Source of the DNA: Agromyces sp. Marseille-P2726
Lineage (GTDB): Bacteria; Actinomycetota; Actinomycetes; Actinomycetales; Microbacteriaceae
Reading direction: 5' to 3'
Assembly (NCBI RefSeq): GCF_902809835.1
Contig: NZ_CADDWM010000015.1
Span: 620,001 to 684,000, forward strand
Length of the DNA stretch: 64,000 bases
Made by a program: the position numbers and the translations under genes. Of the stretch, positions 54,777 through 64,000 are shown piece by piece (position 1 is the stretch's first letter; each line of letters begins with the position of its first letter). Under the pieces are notes generated by a model that did not search any database, was not told the DNA's origin, and saw only the letters and a list, made by a program, of their open reading frames with translations.

Positions 54777-56471
54777 TCAGCCGGTCGTGGCGCCTTCGGC
54801 GGCGGAACGCACGAGCTTCGAGTACTTCGCGAGGACGCCACGGGTATAGCGCGGAGGAAGCGGAGCCCAGCCTTCACGGCGAGCAGCCAACTCGGCATCA
54901 TCGACCAGTAGGTCGATGGAACGAGCTGCGATATCGACCCGTATCGGATCACCATCGCGCACGAAGGCGATGGGACCTGCGTCCACCGCTTCGGGTGCTA
55001 TGTGGCCGATGCACAGGCCGGTTGTGCCGCCTGAGAATCGACCATCCGTCAAGAGTAGTACATCTTTTCCGAGCCCAGCCCCCTTGATGGCCGCCGTGAT
55101 GGCGAGCATCTCGCGCATGCCGGGCCCGCCTTTCGGACCTTCATATCGGATGACGACGACGTCGCCATGCTTGATCTCCCCGTTCGTGAGCGCGTCCATG
55201 GCGGCGCGCTCGCGCTCGAACACGCGGGCCGGTCCTTCGAACGTGGCCGCATCGAAGCCCGCGGTCTTCACCACGGCGCCTTCGGGGGCGAGCGATCCGT
55301 GCAGGATCGTCAACCCACCGGTCTCGTGGATCGGGTTGTCGAGAGTACGGAGCACGTCGCCGTCGAGCGGCGGGATCTGCATCTCGGCGAGGTTCTCGGC
55401 GAGCGTCTTGCCGGTCACCGTGAGGCACTCGCCGTGCATGAGGCCGGCGTCGAGCAGGGCCTTCATGAGCACGGGCAGGCCGCCACGACGGTCGACGTCG
55501 TTCATGACGTACCTGCCGAAGGGCTTCAGGTCGCCGACGTGCGGCACCTTCGAGCCGATGCGGTTGAAGTCGTCGAGCGTGAGGTCGACGTCGGCCTCAC
55601 GAGCGATGGCCAGGAGGTGCAGCACGATGTTCGTGGAGCCGCCGAGCGCCATGCCCACGGCGATGGCGTTCTCGAAGGCCTCTTTGGTGAGGATTCGACG
55701 TGCGGTGATGCCCCGCTCGAGGAGGTTGACGACCGCCTCCCCCGAGCGATGCGCGTAGTAGTCGCGACGGCGATCGGCAGCGGCCGGCGACGCGGACCCG
55801 GGCAGCGAGAGACCGAGCGCCTCGGCGACCGAGGCCATCGTGTTCGCGGTGTACATGCCGCCGCAGGCGCCCTCGCCCGGGGCGAACGCGCACTCGATGG
55901 TCTTGGCGTCGGCCTCGCTCATCGTGCCGGCCTTCACCCCGCCGACCGCCTCGAACGAGTCGATGATCGTGATGTCCTTCTCGGTGCCGTCGGAGAGGCG
56001 GACCCACCCTGGCGCGATCGAGCCGGCGTAGAGGAAGACCGAGGCCAGGTCGAGGCGAGCCGCCGCCATGAGCATGCCAGGGATCGACTTGTCGCAGCCG
56101 GCGAGCAGCACCGAGCCGTCGAGTCGCTCGGCCTCCATGACGACCTCGACCGAGTCGGCGATGACCTCGCGCGAGACGAGCGAGAAGTGCATGCCCTCGT
56201 GCCCCATCGAGATGCCGTCTGAGACCGAGACCGTGCCGAACTGCAGCGGGTAGCCGCCACCGGCATGCACGCCCTCCTTCGCGGCCTGCGCGAGGCGGCC
56301 GAGGGAGAGGTTGCACGGCGTGATCTCGTTCCACGAACTCGCGATGCCGATCTGCGGCTTGTCCCAGTCGGCATCGCCCATGCCGACGGCGCGGAGCATT
56401 CCACGGCTGGTCATGGCCTCGATGCCGTCGGTGACGGTACGGCTACGCGGTTTGGGATCGAACTCGGGCAT
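54777..56471 (-). CDS. ilvD: dihydroxy-acid dehydratase
   Basis: A 564-aa IlvD/Edd-family dehydratase, third step of Val/Ile synthesis. Cluster cysteines are visible in [27 protein letters not shown] and [15 protein letters not shown], consistent with a [2Fe-2S] enzyme. The C-terminal motif [20 protein letters not shown] is intact. ATG 56471 lies 9 bp after the otsAB stop, so ilvD may be read through from the trehalose gene as well as from its own promoter. Confidence 0.95.
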   Translation of the reverse strand: MPEFDPKPRSRTVTDGIEAMTSRGMLRAVGMGDADWDKPQIGIASSWNEITPCNLSLGRLAQAAKEGVHAGGGYPLQFGTVSVSDGISMGHEGMHFSLVSREVIADSVEVVMEAERLDGSVLLAGCDKSIPGMLMAAARLDLASVFLYAGSIAPGWVRLSDGTEKDITIIDSFEAVGGVKAGTMSEADAKTIECAFAPGEGACGGMYTANTMASVAEALGLSLPGSASPAAADRRRDYYAHRSGEAVVNLLERGITARRILTKEAFENAIAVGMALGGSTNIVLHLLAIAREADVDLTLDDFNRIGSKVPHVGDLKPFGRYVMNDVDRRGGLPVLMKALLDAGLMHGECLTVTGKTLAENLAEMQIPPLDGDVLRTLDNPIHETGGLTILHGSLAPEGAVVKTAGFDAATFEGPARVFERERAAMDALTNGEIKHGDVVVIRYEGPKGGPGMREMLAITAAIKGAGLGKDVLLLTDGRFSGGTTGLCIGHIAPEAVDAGPIAFVRDGDPIRVDIAARSIDLLVDDAELAARREGWAPLPPRYTRGVLAKYSKLVRSAAEGATTG

Positions 56472-56480
56472 GCATCGAGT

Positions 56481-58730
56481 CTATGGCCAGCGCGAGGGGG
56501 CTCCCCGCGCGGCGTCGCGGGCATCGGCCAGCAGTTCGAGCATCTCGGCGACGTCCTCGGGGCTGCGCACGCGGAAGGTCGCGATGGACTTGCCCTGACC
56601 CACCTTGACGCCGATGTCCTCGGCGTCGAGCGCGGCGAACGCATCCTCGTCGGTCACGTCATCGCCGACGTAGATCGTCGCGGTGGCGCCGACGTGCTGC
56701 CGGAGGCGCGTGAGGGACTCGCCCTTGTCGCTCGATCGAACGGCGAACTCGAGCACCGCCTTGCCGGTGCGGACCGTGATGCCGACGAGCTCTCCGGCGA
56801 CCTTGTCGCGCGCCACCTTCTGGAGGGCGGTACCCGCCTCGGCGTTCAGCTTGCGCGTGTGGAGCGCACGTCCGGCGGGCTTCTCTTCGATCCATGCCCC
56901 GTCGGCGGTCGCCGCGACGTCGTCGAGGATCGAGGACAACCGCTCGAGCTTGGCGAGCTCGGCGTCGCGGAGGTCGATGGTGGCGACGCCGGCGTCGAGC
57001 TGCAGCTCCACGCCGTGCGATCCGCTGAGCAGTGTTCCGTCGGGCGGGCTGGCGACCTCGTTGAGGCTGTCGAGCGCTCGGCCCGACACGATCGCGACAC
57101 GGGTGTCTTCGGAGCTGGCCAGCCGTTCGATCGCCCCGCGGGCCCTGATCGTCGCCCGCGCGTCCTCGGGACGGTCGACGAGGGGTGCCAGCGTGCCGTC
57201 GAAGTCGAGCGCGACGAGCAGCCGTTCGGTCTCGGCGATGCGGTTGAGAGCGCTGAGCAGCGACTCGGGTACCCCGGGCCGGATGATGCCGGCGCCCGTG
57301 AGCGTCTCGAGGAACGTCGCAGACCACTTGGCGACGTCGTTGTCGCGCACCCGCTTGCGGAGGGCGCGCATACGACGGGACCGTTCCCGCTTCGGCATCC
57401 GCACCGCTTCGACGAACGCGTCCTTCAGGCCCTCGATGTCATGGGGGTTCACGAGCACCGCCTGCCTGAGCTCATCGGAAGCTCCGGTGAACTCGCTGAG
57501 CAGCAGCACGCCGTCGTCGTCGAACCGGCTCGCGACGTACTCCTTGGCGACGAGGTTCATGCCGTCGCGCAGGGCGGTGACGAGCATGACGTCGGCGGCC
57601 AGGTAGAGCGCCACCATCTCCTCGCGGGGGTACCCGTGGTGCAGGTAGGCGATCGCCTGGTGCTCGAGCGTCGAGTAGTCGCCGTTGATCCGGCCCACCG
57701 CGAGCTCGATCTCGTCGCGGAGCTGCCGGTAGGTCTCGACACGCTCCCTCGACGGGCTCGCCACCTGCACCAGGATCGTGCTCTCCACGTCGAGCCGCCC
57801 CTCGTGCAGTAGCTCGCCGAACGCCTTGATCCGGTGCCGGATGCCCTTCGTGTAGTCGAGCCGGTCGACGCCGAGCATGATCGTCTCGGGATTGCCGAGG
57901 CTCTCGCGAATCTCGCGTGCACGCTGCTGCACCTCGGGCCGCCGTGCGATCTCCTCGAACCCCGCTGCATCGATCGAGATCGGGAAATGCCGCGCGACCA
58001 CGCGCCTCGACTCCTCGCGGTCGCCGGGCACCTCGATGACCGTGCCCCGCGTCGGGTGGCCGAACAGCCGCCGTACCGCCCGCGAGAAGTTGCCGGCGTC
58101 TGCGGCTCGCTGGAAGCCGATCACGTCGGCGCCGAGCAGGCCGTCGAGCACCTGACGCCGCCAGGGCAGCTGGGAGTAGATGCCGTACGCCGGGAAGGGG
58201 ATGTGGTTGAAGAACCCGATCACGAGGTCGGGTCGCTTCTCGCGGAGCATTCGAGGCACGAGCTGCAGTTGGTAGTCGTGCACCCAGACGACCGCGCCGT
58301 CGGATGCCGCGCGAGCGGCCGCCTCAGCGAAGCGGCGGTTCACCCGCACGTACGCCTCCCACCATTCGCGGTGGAACGACGGCGGGGCGATCACGTCGTG
58401 GTAGAGCGGCCAGAGGGTGTCGTTCGAGAACCCCTCGTAGTACTCCTCGAGCTCGGACTCCGAGAGCGGAACCGGGATGATCGAGATGCCGTCGTGCTCG
58501 AACGGGTCGAACTCGCGGTCGGCGACGCCGGCCCAACCGATCCACGCGCCGTCGGCCGCCCGCATGACCGGCTCGAGTGCCGTGACCAGTCCGCCGGGCG
58601 AGCTCTTCCATTGCGTCTGCCCGTCGGACCCGCTCTCGTAGTCGACGGGAAGACGATTCGAGACGACGATCATGTCGTAGACATGGTCGACGTAGAGCTC
58701 GTCGTCGCGGATAGGTTCAGGCGCAGTCAT
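56481..58730 (-). CDS. fused trehalose-6-phosphate synthase / trehalose-6-phosphate phosphatase
   Basis: A 749-aa fusion of OtsA and OtsB. Residues ~15-480 are a GT20 synthase (VVSNRLPVDYE, PGGLVTALEPV, VWVHDYQLQLVPRML, GVDRLDYTKGIRHRI, LRDGMNLVAKEYVA). Residues ~500-749 are a HAD phosphatase (LLVALDFDGTLAPLVDRP, VAIVSGRAL, YVGDDVTDEDAFAAL). The protein makes trehalose from UDP-/ADP-glucose and glucose-6-phosphate in two steps without releasing the intermediate to a separate enzyme. In many actinobacteria the two activities are separate proteins. ATG 58730. Confidence 0.95.
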   Translation of the reverse strand: MTAPEPIRDDELYVDHVYDMIVVSNRLPVDYESGSDGQTQWKSSPGGLVTALEPVMRAADGAWIGWAGVADREFDPFEHDGISIIPVPLSESELEEYYEGFSNDTLWPLYHDVIAPPSFHREWWEAYVRVNRRFAEAAARAASDGAVVWVHDYQLQLVPRMLREKRPDLVIGFFNHIPFPAYGIYSQLPWRRQVLDGLLGADVIGFQRAADAGNFSRAVRRLFGHPTRGTVIEVPGDREESRRVVARHFPISIDAAGFEEIARRPEVQQRAREIRESLGNPETIMLGVDRLDYTKGIRHRIKAFGELLHEGRLDVESTILVQVASPSRERVETYRQLRDEIELAVGRINGDYSTLEHQAIAYLHHGYPREEMVALYLAADVMLVTALRDGMNLVAKEYVASRFDDDGVLLLSEFTGASDELRQAVLVNPHDIEGLKDAFVEAVRMPKRERSRRMRALRKRVRDNDVAKWSATFLETLTGAGIIRPGVPESLLSALNRIAETERLLVALDFDGTLAPLVDRPEDARATIRARGAIERLASSEDTRVAIVSGRALDSLNEVASPPDGTLLSGSHGVELQLDAGVATIDLRDAELAKLERLSSILDDVAATADGAWIEEKPAGRALHTRKLNAEAGTALQKVARDKVAGELVGITVRTGKAVLEFAVRSSDKGESLTRLRQHVGATATIYVGDDVTDEDAFAALDAEDIGVKVGQGKSIATFRVRSPEDVAEMLELLADARDAARGAPSRWP

Positions 58731-58837
58731 AGTGGCGGATGTCCCTCCTGGCGATCAGATCAGGCTAACAGTCCGCCCTCCCCGCGCCTGGCGCCTTGCG
58801 CCATCGCCACGAGCGTGGCATAGCGTCGCCGAGCAGC

Positions 58838-60793
58838 TCAGCCGAGGGCGGTGGAGGCGAATCCGATCGAGCGGATGCCGCGCCGTCGGCCCACGGCGAT
58901 CAGCGTGCCGACGACGCCGACGAGGCCGAACAGCGCCACCACGCCCGCCGCCGTCGCAGCGGCTGCGCCGCCGGCGCCCGACACGATGAGCTGCATGCCC
59001 TGCACCGCCCAGGTGAGCGGCAGGAGCGGGCTGATCGCCTGGAAGGGGCCGCTCAGCACCTCGACGGGATAGAGGCCACCGGATGCCGCGAGCTGCAGTG
59101 CCACGAGCACGAGCGACACGAGCAGGCCGGCGCGCCCGAAGGCGACCGTGAGGAACGCGTGGATCGCCGTGAACGCGAGCGCGAGCAGCGCGGCGAACGC
59201 GAAGGGCTGCGGGATGAGCGTCCATGCCACGCCGAGCGCGCCGTGCAGGAGCAGCACCACGGCGACGGCCTGCGCGAGCGCGAGCAGGCCGGCTCGGCCG
59301 AGTGAGCGCACGACGAGGCCGCCGGTCGAGGCGGTGCTGCGCAGGGCGTCGCGGTCGAACGGCCGGAACACGAGGAACATCGCCATCGCACCGAGCCAGA
59401 GCCCGATGGGTACGAAGAGCATTCCGATCACCTCCCCGATCGATCCGATCTCGTTGTTTCGGGCGGTGGTCGAGGTGACGGGTTCGGCGACGACATCGGC
59501 GGTCGTGGCGGCATCGATGTCGGGGAGCACCGACGCCCGTTCCGCACCGGCGGTGAGCCCGTCGGCGAGTGCGTCCGCGCCGCCCGCGAGTTGCGTGGCG
59601 CCGCTCGCGGCATCCGCGGCTCCCGTCGACAGCGCATCGAGCCCGCCGGCGAGCTCGCCCACGCCCGACGCGATCCCGTACCCGCCGTCGCGAATGCCGG
59701 CCGAGCCCGCCGAGAGCTCCGCAGCGCCGCCCGCGAGCCCCGAGATGCCCGACTGCACGCCGTCGATGCCCGAGCGGGTGGCCGCCGCGAGCGTCTGCCC
59801 GCCCGTGACCAGTGCGCCGAGCTGTCCGCGCACTCCGGCGATCGCGCCCGCCGCCTCGGCGATCTGCGGGTACTGTGCAACGAGATCGGGATTCTCGGCG
59901 ATGAACCCGTCGAGACGGTCGGCGATGGGGCCCACCTGCGTCTCGATGGTGGAGACGCCGGCGCTGATGCCTCCGACGTACTGGTCCCAGCCGTCCGAGA
60001 GCCCGTCGAGGCCGGCCGCGCCGGCGTCGAGCTCGGCGAGACCGCCCGCGATGCCATCCACGCCGGAGGTGTACTGGGCCACGCCGTCGGCGTACGCCGA
60101 TGCGCCACTCGCGGCATCCGTCGCCCCGGACGCGGCCGACGCGACACCGCTCGACAGTTCACCGAGACCGCCGGCGAGCGAGCCGACGCCCGACGAGACC
60201 TGCGTCGCTCCGTCGGCGGCGTCGCCGAGCGAGCCGCCGAGCTTCGCGAGGTTGTCGTAGAAGCCCTCGAGGTACTGCGCGGTCAGTTCGCGGCCCAGCG
60301 AGGCGGTCATGGCGTCGCCGACGGATTGCGCCACTGATCCCGCGAGGTACCCGTGTGCGTCGTCGGTGCGGATGTCGAGGTTGGCCTTCGTCGGCGAGTC
60401 GCCCGAGATCGAGCTGACCGAGGCCGAGAAGTCCGACGGAATCGTGAGCACGGCGTAGGCCTCGCCCGCCTCGAGGAGCTTCGCCGCCTCCTCGTCGTTC
60501 GAGATGGTCCAGTCGAATCCGGCCGTGTCGGGGTCGGTGAGCTCGGTGACGAGAAGCCGGCCGGCGAGCACGGGCTGCTCGGTGCCGTCGGGCAGGGCCA
60601 TCGTGACCATCTCGTCGTTGTTCACGACGACGGCCGGAATCGCCTCGACATTGTCGGTGGCGCCCGCGAAGGCGCCCGAGACGAGTCCCGCCACGGCGAG
60701 CGGCACGGCGATGACCGCGGCCACGAGTGCGCCGTAGCGCACGCGGCGCTCGGCGGGGGTGGAACCGAAGAGCCGGGAGAGCTTGGTGCTCAT
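58838..60793 (-). CDS. YhgE/Pip-family membrane protein
   Basis: A 651-aa protein with one N-terminal membrane segment (GALVAAVIAVPLAVAGLVSG), a long extracytoplasmic part (residues 40-455) and about five or six C-terminal membrane segments, the layout of YhgE/Pip phage-infection-type proteins. The outer region includes dozens of GxxxLxxG-like heptad units rich in Ala, Gly and Ser (SSGVGSLAGGLGELSSGVAS style), predicted to form long helical bundles. ATG 60793 overlaps the MmpL stop by 4 bp. Relatives include the EsaA-type components of export systems. Substrate unknown. Confidence 0.88.
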   Translation of the reverse strand: MSTKLSRLFGSTPAERRVRYGALVAAVIAVPLAVAGLVSGAFAGATDNVEAIPAVVVNNDEMVTMALPDGTEQPVLAGRLLVTELTDPDTAGFDWTISNDEEAAKLLEAGEAYAVLTIPSDFSASVSSISGDSPTKANLDIRTDDAHGYLAGSVAQSVGDAMTASLGRELTAQYLEGFYDNLAKLGGSLGDAADGATQVSSGVGSLAGGLGELSSGVASAASGATDAASGASAYADGVAQYTSGVDGIAGGLAELDAGAAGLDGLSDGWDQYVGGISAGVSTIETQVGPIADRLDGFIAENPDLVAQYPQIAEAAGAIAGVRGQLGALVTGGQTLAAATRSGIDGVQSGISGLAGGAAELSAGSAGIRDGGYGIASGVGELAGGLDALSTGAADAASGATQLAGGADALADGLTAGAERASVLPDIDAATTADVVAEPVTSTTARNNEIGSIGEVIGMLFVPIGLWLGAMAMFLVFRPFDRDALRSTASTGGLVVRSLGRAGLLALAQAVAVVLLLHGALGVAWTLIPQPFAFAALLALAFTAIHAFLTVAFGRAGLLVSLVLVALQLAASGGLYPVEVLSGPFQAISPLLPLTWAVQGMQLIVSGAGGAAAATAAGVVALFGLVGVVGTLIAVGRRRGIRSIGFASTALG

Positions 60794-63678
60794 CGGTGGG
60801 CCTCCTTCAGGGGCGAGAGGGTTTCGAGGGTGCGGATGCCGCGCGCGGCGAGTTCGGGTGAGGCGTCGGGCTTGACGGCCGACTCGCCCAGCCCGACGAT
60901 GATCGTCACGTGCCCCGGAACCAGGGCGGCCAGGGCCCGCCACAGATCGACGCTCGACGAGCCCGGATCGTCGTCGAGGTCGAGCACCACCGCGCGAGGG
61001 CGCTCGGCCAACGCACCGGCGACCGCAGCGAGAACACGGGCCTCGAGGCCGAGCGACGAGAGCGGGGTGTCGGCGGTGATGCGCGCCCCGTCTGCGCCGG
61101 TGCCTGCCGCGTCCGCCGCGCGCTCGACCCAGGTGCGCACGAGCGAGTTCGGCGGAGTGACGCGGTACCACGGCCTCGTCGCGTCGACCCGCCTGGCGAT
61201 GAGTTCGCCGACGGTGCCGCCGGTCGCGGCATCCCTCGTGATCTCGGCGATCGCGACGCCGCGCATGACGGTGCCGCTCCCCGACGGCAGGGGTACGCCG
61301 AGCACCGCGACCCGCCCCGAGACGGGGGCGAGCCGACCGGCCAGCGTCGCCGCCACGACCCTGCGGTCGACGGGCTCGCCCCGGACGGCGAGCACGCCCC
61401 CGAACGGGACCTCGACGCTGAGCGGCCCGATCGGGCGCTCGGCGAGGCCGAAACGCGCCGCTTCGACGTTCACCGCAGCCGGGCTTTCGGCGGCCCACTG
61501 CTCCTGGGCCAGGTGACCGCGGAGTCCCTCGCCCTCGATGTCGACGTCGGGCAGGCGCTTCTCGAGCCACCCCGGCAGCCACCACGCGGCACGTCCGGCG
61601 AGCGCCATCGCCGCGGGCACGAGCGTCATCCGCACGAGGAACGCATCGAAGGCGACCCCGACCGCGAGCGCGAACGCGATGCCCTTGATGACCCCCGACC
61701 CCTCGGGCACGAACGCGAAGAAGACGAAGAACATGATGAGCGCGGCGGCGGTCACGACGCGGGCGGCGTGCTGGAAGCCGTGCACGATCGACTTGCGCGC
61801 CTCGCCGGTCTTGACGAACTCCTCGCGCATGCCCGACACGAGGAACACCTCGTAGTCCATGGCGAGGCCGAACAGCACCGCCAGGAGCAGGATCGGGAGG
61901 AAGCTCAGGATCGGGCCCGGCTGGATGTGCAGCAGGTCGGCGAACCAGCCCCACTGGAAGATCGCGACGGTGGCGCCGATCGCCGCGAACGCCGAGAGCA
62001 GGAAGCCCAGTGCCGCCTTCACCGGCACGAAGATCGAGCGGAACACGACGAGCAGCAGGAGGATCGAGAGGCCGACCACGATGAGCGCGAACGGCACGAG
62101 CGCGTCGTTCAGCCGGTTCGAGATGTCGATGGTCACGGCCGTATAGCCCGTCACCGCGATCGGGGTGCCGAAGTCCTCTGCGATCGACGGCCCGAGGCTC
62201 CGGATGCGTTCGACCACGTCCTTCGTCTCGGGCGAGTCGGGCGCGCTCTCGGGGATGACCTGGATGATCGCGGTGTCGACGGTCTGGTTCGGCAGGCCCT
62301 CGCCGACGAACGCGACGTCGTCGAGTTCGGCGATGCGGGCGCCGATGGCGTCGAGGTCTTCGAAGATGTCGGTCGTCTGCGTGATGTCGACCGTGACGAT
62401 GAGCGGTCCGTTGTAGCCGGGGCCGAAGCCGTTCTCGATCATCTCGTAGGCCTCGCGCTGGGTCGACCCGGCGGGCTCGGACTTGCCGCTCGGCAGGTTC
62501 AGGTCGAGGCTGGCGGCCGGGATCGCGGCCGCGCCGAGCAGGCCCACCACGAGCACGACGAACACGACCGGAGCCTTGAGCACGAGGTCGACCCACCTGC
62601 GGCCCATGGTGCGCGGGCCGGCGTCGTCGTCGGCGTTGGCACGGCGGTGCGCACGGCTGCCCGGTTTCGGGGTGAGCCGCGCGCGGAGCACGCCGAGGAG
62701 CGCCGGCAGGAGCGTCACCGCCCCGACGACGGCGACCAGCACTGCGAAGGCCGCCGCGATGCCCATGACGCTGAGGAACGGGATGCCCACGACGAGCAGT
62801 CCGAGCAGGGCGATGATCACCGTGAGCCCTGCGAAGACGACCGCTCCACCCGCGGTGGCCACGGCCTCGGCGGCGCTCTCGGCGGGATCCTGCCCGCGGG
62901 CGAGCTGCGTGCGATGCCGAGACAGGATGAACAGCGCGTAGTCGATGCCGACGGCGAGTCCGATCATGACCGCGAGCATCGGCGCGGTGCTCGACACCGG
63001 CGCGAAGGCTGCGACCAGCGAGATGCCGCCGAAGGTGGCGCCCACCCCGACGAGTGCGGTGATGAGCGGCATCCCGGCCGAGAGCAGCGACCCGAACGTG
63101 ATGAGCAGCACGACGCCGGCGAAGAGCACGCCGAAGACCTCGGTGATCGTGAGCCCGAACGTGGTGTCCTGGAACACCTCGCCCCCGAACGCGACCGCGA
63201 GTCCGGCGTCGCGGCCGATCTCGCCGGTGGCGGTCACCTGGTCGAGTGAGTCGGCCGTGACCTCCGTCGTGGGACCGTCGAACTGCACCTGGATGTATGC
63301 GGTGCGCCCATCGGCCGAGACCTGGTCGCCCGCGTACTCGTCGAACGGGCCGAGTACGTTCGCGACGCCCTCGGCCTTCTCGAGCTCCTGCTCCATGGCC
63401 GTGATGGCCGTGCGGGAGGAGTCGGTTTCGACGGATGCCCCGTCGGGCGCTTCGACGACCGCCTTCGCCGACGCCCCCGCCGTCTGCGGGAACACCGCCG
63501 CGAGCTGGTCGATCGCGGCCTGGGACTCGGTGCCGGGGATGGCGTAGGACTCCTGGAGCTGGCCACCGAGACCGATCCCGGCGCCGAGGAGCGCGCCGAG
63601 CGCGAGCACCCACGCGGCGATGACGTACCAGGCTCGCCGGAACGCGAACCGCCCGATGCGGTGGAGGAAGAGTGCCAT
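60790..63678 (-). CDS. MmpL/RND-type transporter fused to a degenerate ABC-ATPase-like domain
   Basis: A 962-aa protein. Residues 1 to ~725 form a standard MMPL transporter: 12 membrane segments, two extracytoplasmic loops, and family motifs GLAVGIDYALFILSRHR and GLAMDYEVFLVSGMREE with the proton-relay Asp-Tyr pairs. Residues ~750-962 look like an ABC ATPase (GPLSVEVPFGGVLAVRG, TLAGRLAPVSGRVAVLGVPL, Walker B-like ERPRAVVLDLDDDP) but the Walker A lysine and glycines are gone (RGEPVDRRVV). ATP hydrolysis by this domain is unlikely. It is coupled to yhgE (4-bp overlap) and sits 7 bp after a TetR-type gene. Confidence 0.88.
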   Translation of the reverse strand: MALFLHRIGRFAFRRAWYVIAAWVLALGALLGAGIGLGGQLQESYAIPGTESQAAIDQLAAVFPQTAGASAKAVVEAPDGASVETDSSRTAITAMEQELEKAEGVANVLGPFDEYAGDQVSADGRTAYIQVQFDGPTTEVTADSLDQVTATGEIGRDAGLAVAFGGEVFQDTTFGLTITEVFGVLFAGVVLLITFGSLLSAGMPLITALVGVGATFGGISLVAAFAPVSSTAPMLAVMIGLAVGIDYALFILSRHRTQLARGQDPAESAAEAVATAGGAVVFAGLTVIIALLGLLVVGIPFLSVMGIAAAFAVLVAVVGAVTLLPALLGVLRARLTPKPGSRAHRRANADDDAGPRTMGRRWVDLVLKAPVVFVVLVVGLLGAAAIPAASLDLNLPSGKSEPAGSTQREAYEMIENGFGPGYNGPLIVTVDITQTTDIFEDLDAIGARIAELDDVAFVGEGLPNQTVDTAIIQVIPESAPDSPETKDVVERIRSLGPSIAEDFGTPIAVTGYTAVTIDISNRLNDALVPFALIVVGLSILLLLVVFRSIFVPVKAALGFLLSAFAAIGATVAIFQWGWFADLLHIQPGPILSFLPILLLAVLFGLAMDYEVFLVSGMREEFVKTGEARKSIVHGFQHAARVVTAAALIMFFVFFAFVPEGSGVIKGIAFALAVGVAFDAFLVRMTLVPAAMALAGRAAWWLPGWLEKRLPDVDIEGEGLRGHLAQEQWAAESPAAVNVEAARFGLAERPIGPLSVEVPFGGVLAVRGEPVDRRVVAATLAGRLAPVSGRVAVLGVPLPSGSGTVMRGVAIAEITRDAATGGTVGELIARRVDATRPWYRVTPPNSLVRTWVERAADAAGTGADGARITADTPLSSLGLEARVLAAVAGALAERPRAVVLDLDDDPGSSSVDLWRALAALVPGHVTIIVGLGESAVKPDASPELAARGIRTLETLSPLKEAHR

Positions 63679-63685
63679 CTCGGGC

Positions 63686-64000
63686 CTAACGGGTCGTGCG
63701 GCCGTCGGCCGGGAGGAGCAGTTCGGAGAGCACCGCGATCAGGGCGGCGCGGATGTCAGCGGCGTCGACGACGGTGCGATGCTCCTCGTCGAGGAAGGTG
63801 GCGTCGGCGACGAGGGTGTACACGGCGCCGCCGAGCGCGATCCCGAAGCGAAGTCGCTCCCCGAGCGGGGCATCGGCTTCGCACATGGAATCGGCGAGCG
63901 CGCGGATGGCCACGATGGCCCGCTCGATGACCGGGATGCCGCGCAGGGACTGCCCCTGGTTCACGAAGGTGTGCACGGCGAGCCGGTGACCGAGGAGGAA
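63686..64000 (-). CDS. TetR-type regulator, C-terminal part (gene runs off the window)
   Basis: The last ~104 residues of a protein that continues beyond the right edge: FLLGHRLAVHTFVNQGQ, then ERLRFGIALGGAVYTLVADA and VDAADIRAALIAVLSELLLP. The all-helical pattern, length and place (7 bp before an mmpL gene) fit the ligand-binding domain of a TetR repressor controlling the mmpL-yhgE pair. The DNA-binding domain is outside the window, so the family is inferred. Confidence 0.65.
   Translation of the reverse strand, partial: FLLGHRLAVHTFVNQGQSLRGIPVIERAIVAIRALADSMCEADAPLGERLRFGIALGGAVYTLVADATFLDEEHRTVVDAADIRAALIAVLSELLLPADGRTTR

Noticed and set aside
58740..58837. Terminator between yhgE and otsAB
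   Set aside because: Only a 6-bp GCCACG/CGTGGC stem without a T-tract; not strong enough to list.
60794..63613. N-terminal extension of the yhgE frame to 1591 residues
   Set aside because: The added sequence is an Arg/Ala/Gly-rich shadow of the MmpL gene. The true start at 60793 overlaps the MmpL stop in ATGA.

Overview
The window is high-GC DNA from an actinomycete, most likely the family Microbacteriaceae (Agromyces-like). This rests on the strong G/C third-position bias, frequent GTG/TTG starts with 1-4 bp stop/start overlaps, the leuC-leuD-murA-plsC-gpsA order, the MoxR/DUF58/transglutaminase/PP2C/FHA/kinase block, and copies of a REP-like element common in that family. The assignment is inference; no rRNA is present. 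Most genes lie on the minus strand.

Layout. (1) 1-4470: gpsA (start only), plsC, murA, leuD and leuC, preceded by a short leader ORF with four consecutive Leu codons and a strong hairpin, which looks like a leucine attenuator. (2) 4466-19605: one large same-strand signalling and envelope block. It holds a PP2C phosphatase, an FHA protein, a Ser/Thr kinase, an FHA-HTH protein, a 1776-aa exported multi-Ig/FN3 protein, MoxR, DUF58, a transglutaminase-fold protein that has lost its catalytic triad, and another FHA protein. (3) 19731-21125: a TerC-family membrane protein with a yybP-ykoY (manganese) riboswitch upstream, then tRNA-Glu. (4) 21283-29297: a small membrane protein, a DagK-type lipid kinase, an MBL-fold hydrolase, a class A PBP, a class II glutamine amidotransferase and a secreted tannase-like esterase. 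(5) 29429-33450: an accessory-looking stretch with IclR, an ABM-fold protein, a secreted protein, a Fic protein with a 13-bp palindrome in front, a broken excisionase-like gene and tRNA-Gln. (6) 33528-38156: REP-like 35-bp tandem repeats, gltX, a LysR/class V aminotransferase divergent pair and an FAH-family hydrolase. (7) 38284-45498: an exported alpha/beta hydrolase, ilvE, leuB, a DUF6458-type protein, serA, two membrane proteins and cutC. (8) 45571-51160: a MerB-like protein and a striking unit consisting of a membrane-tethered SARP-STAND-propeller regulator flanked by two tiny exported-protein genes whose promoter regions share CATACC/GGTATG direct repeats. (9) 51091-56471: ilvC (3' end destroyed by a poly-C/G block that looks like a sequencing or assembly artefact), ilvN, ilvB, ilvD. 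(10) 56481-64000: fused otsA-otsB, then yhgE/pip, an MmpL transporter fused to a degenerate ABC-ATPase domain, and the C-terminal part of a TetR-type regulator.

How the genes work together. Branched-chain amino acid synthesis is nearly complete here (ilvB, ilvN, ilvC, ilvD, ilvE, leuB, leuC, leuD; leuA is not in the window), with serine entry (serA). Envelope functions (murA, plsC, gpsA, PBP, DagK, the Ig/FN3 block) dominate the first half. The best candidates for undescribed biology are the SARP-STAND regulator with its two small exported putative targets, the leuCD leader attenuator, and the kinase/FHA/pseudo-transglutaminase surface block.
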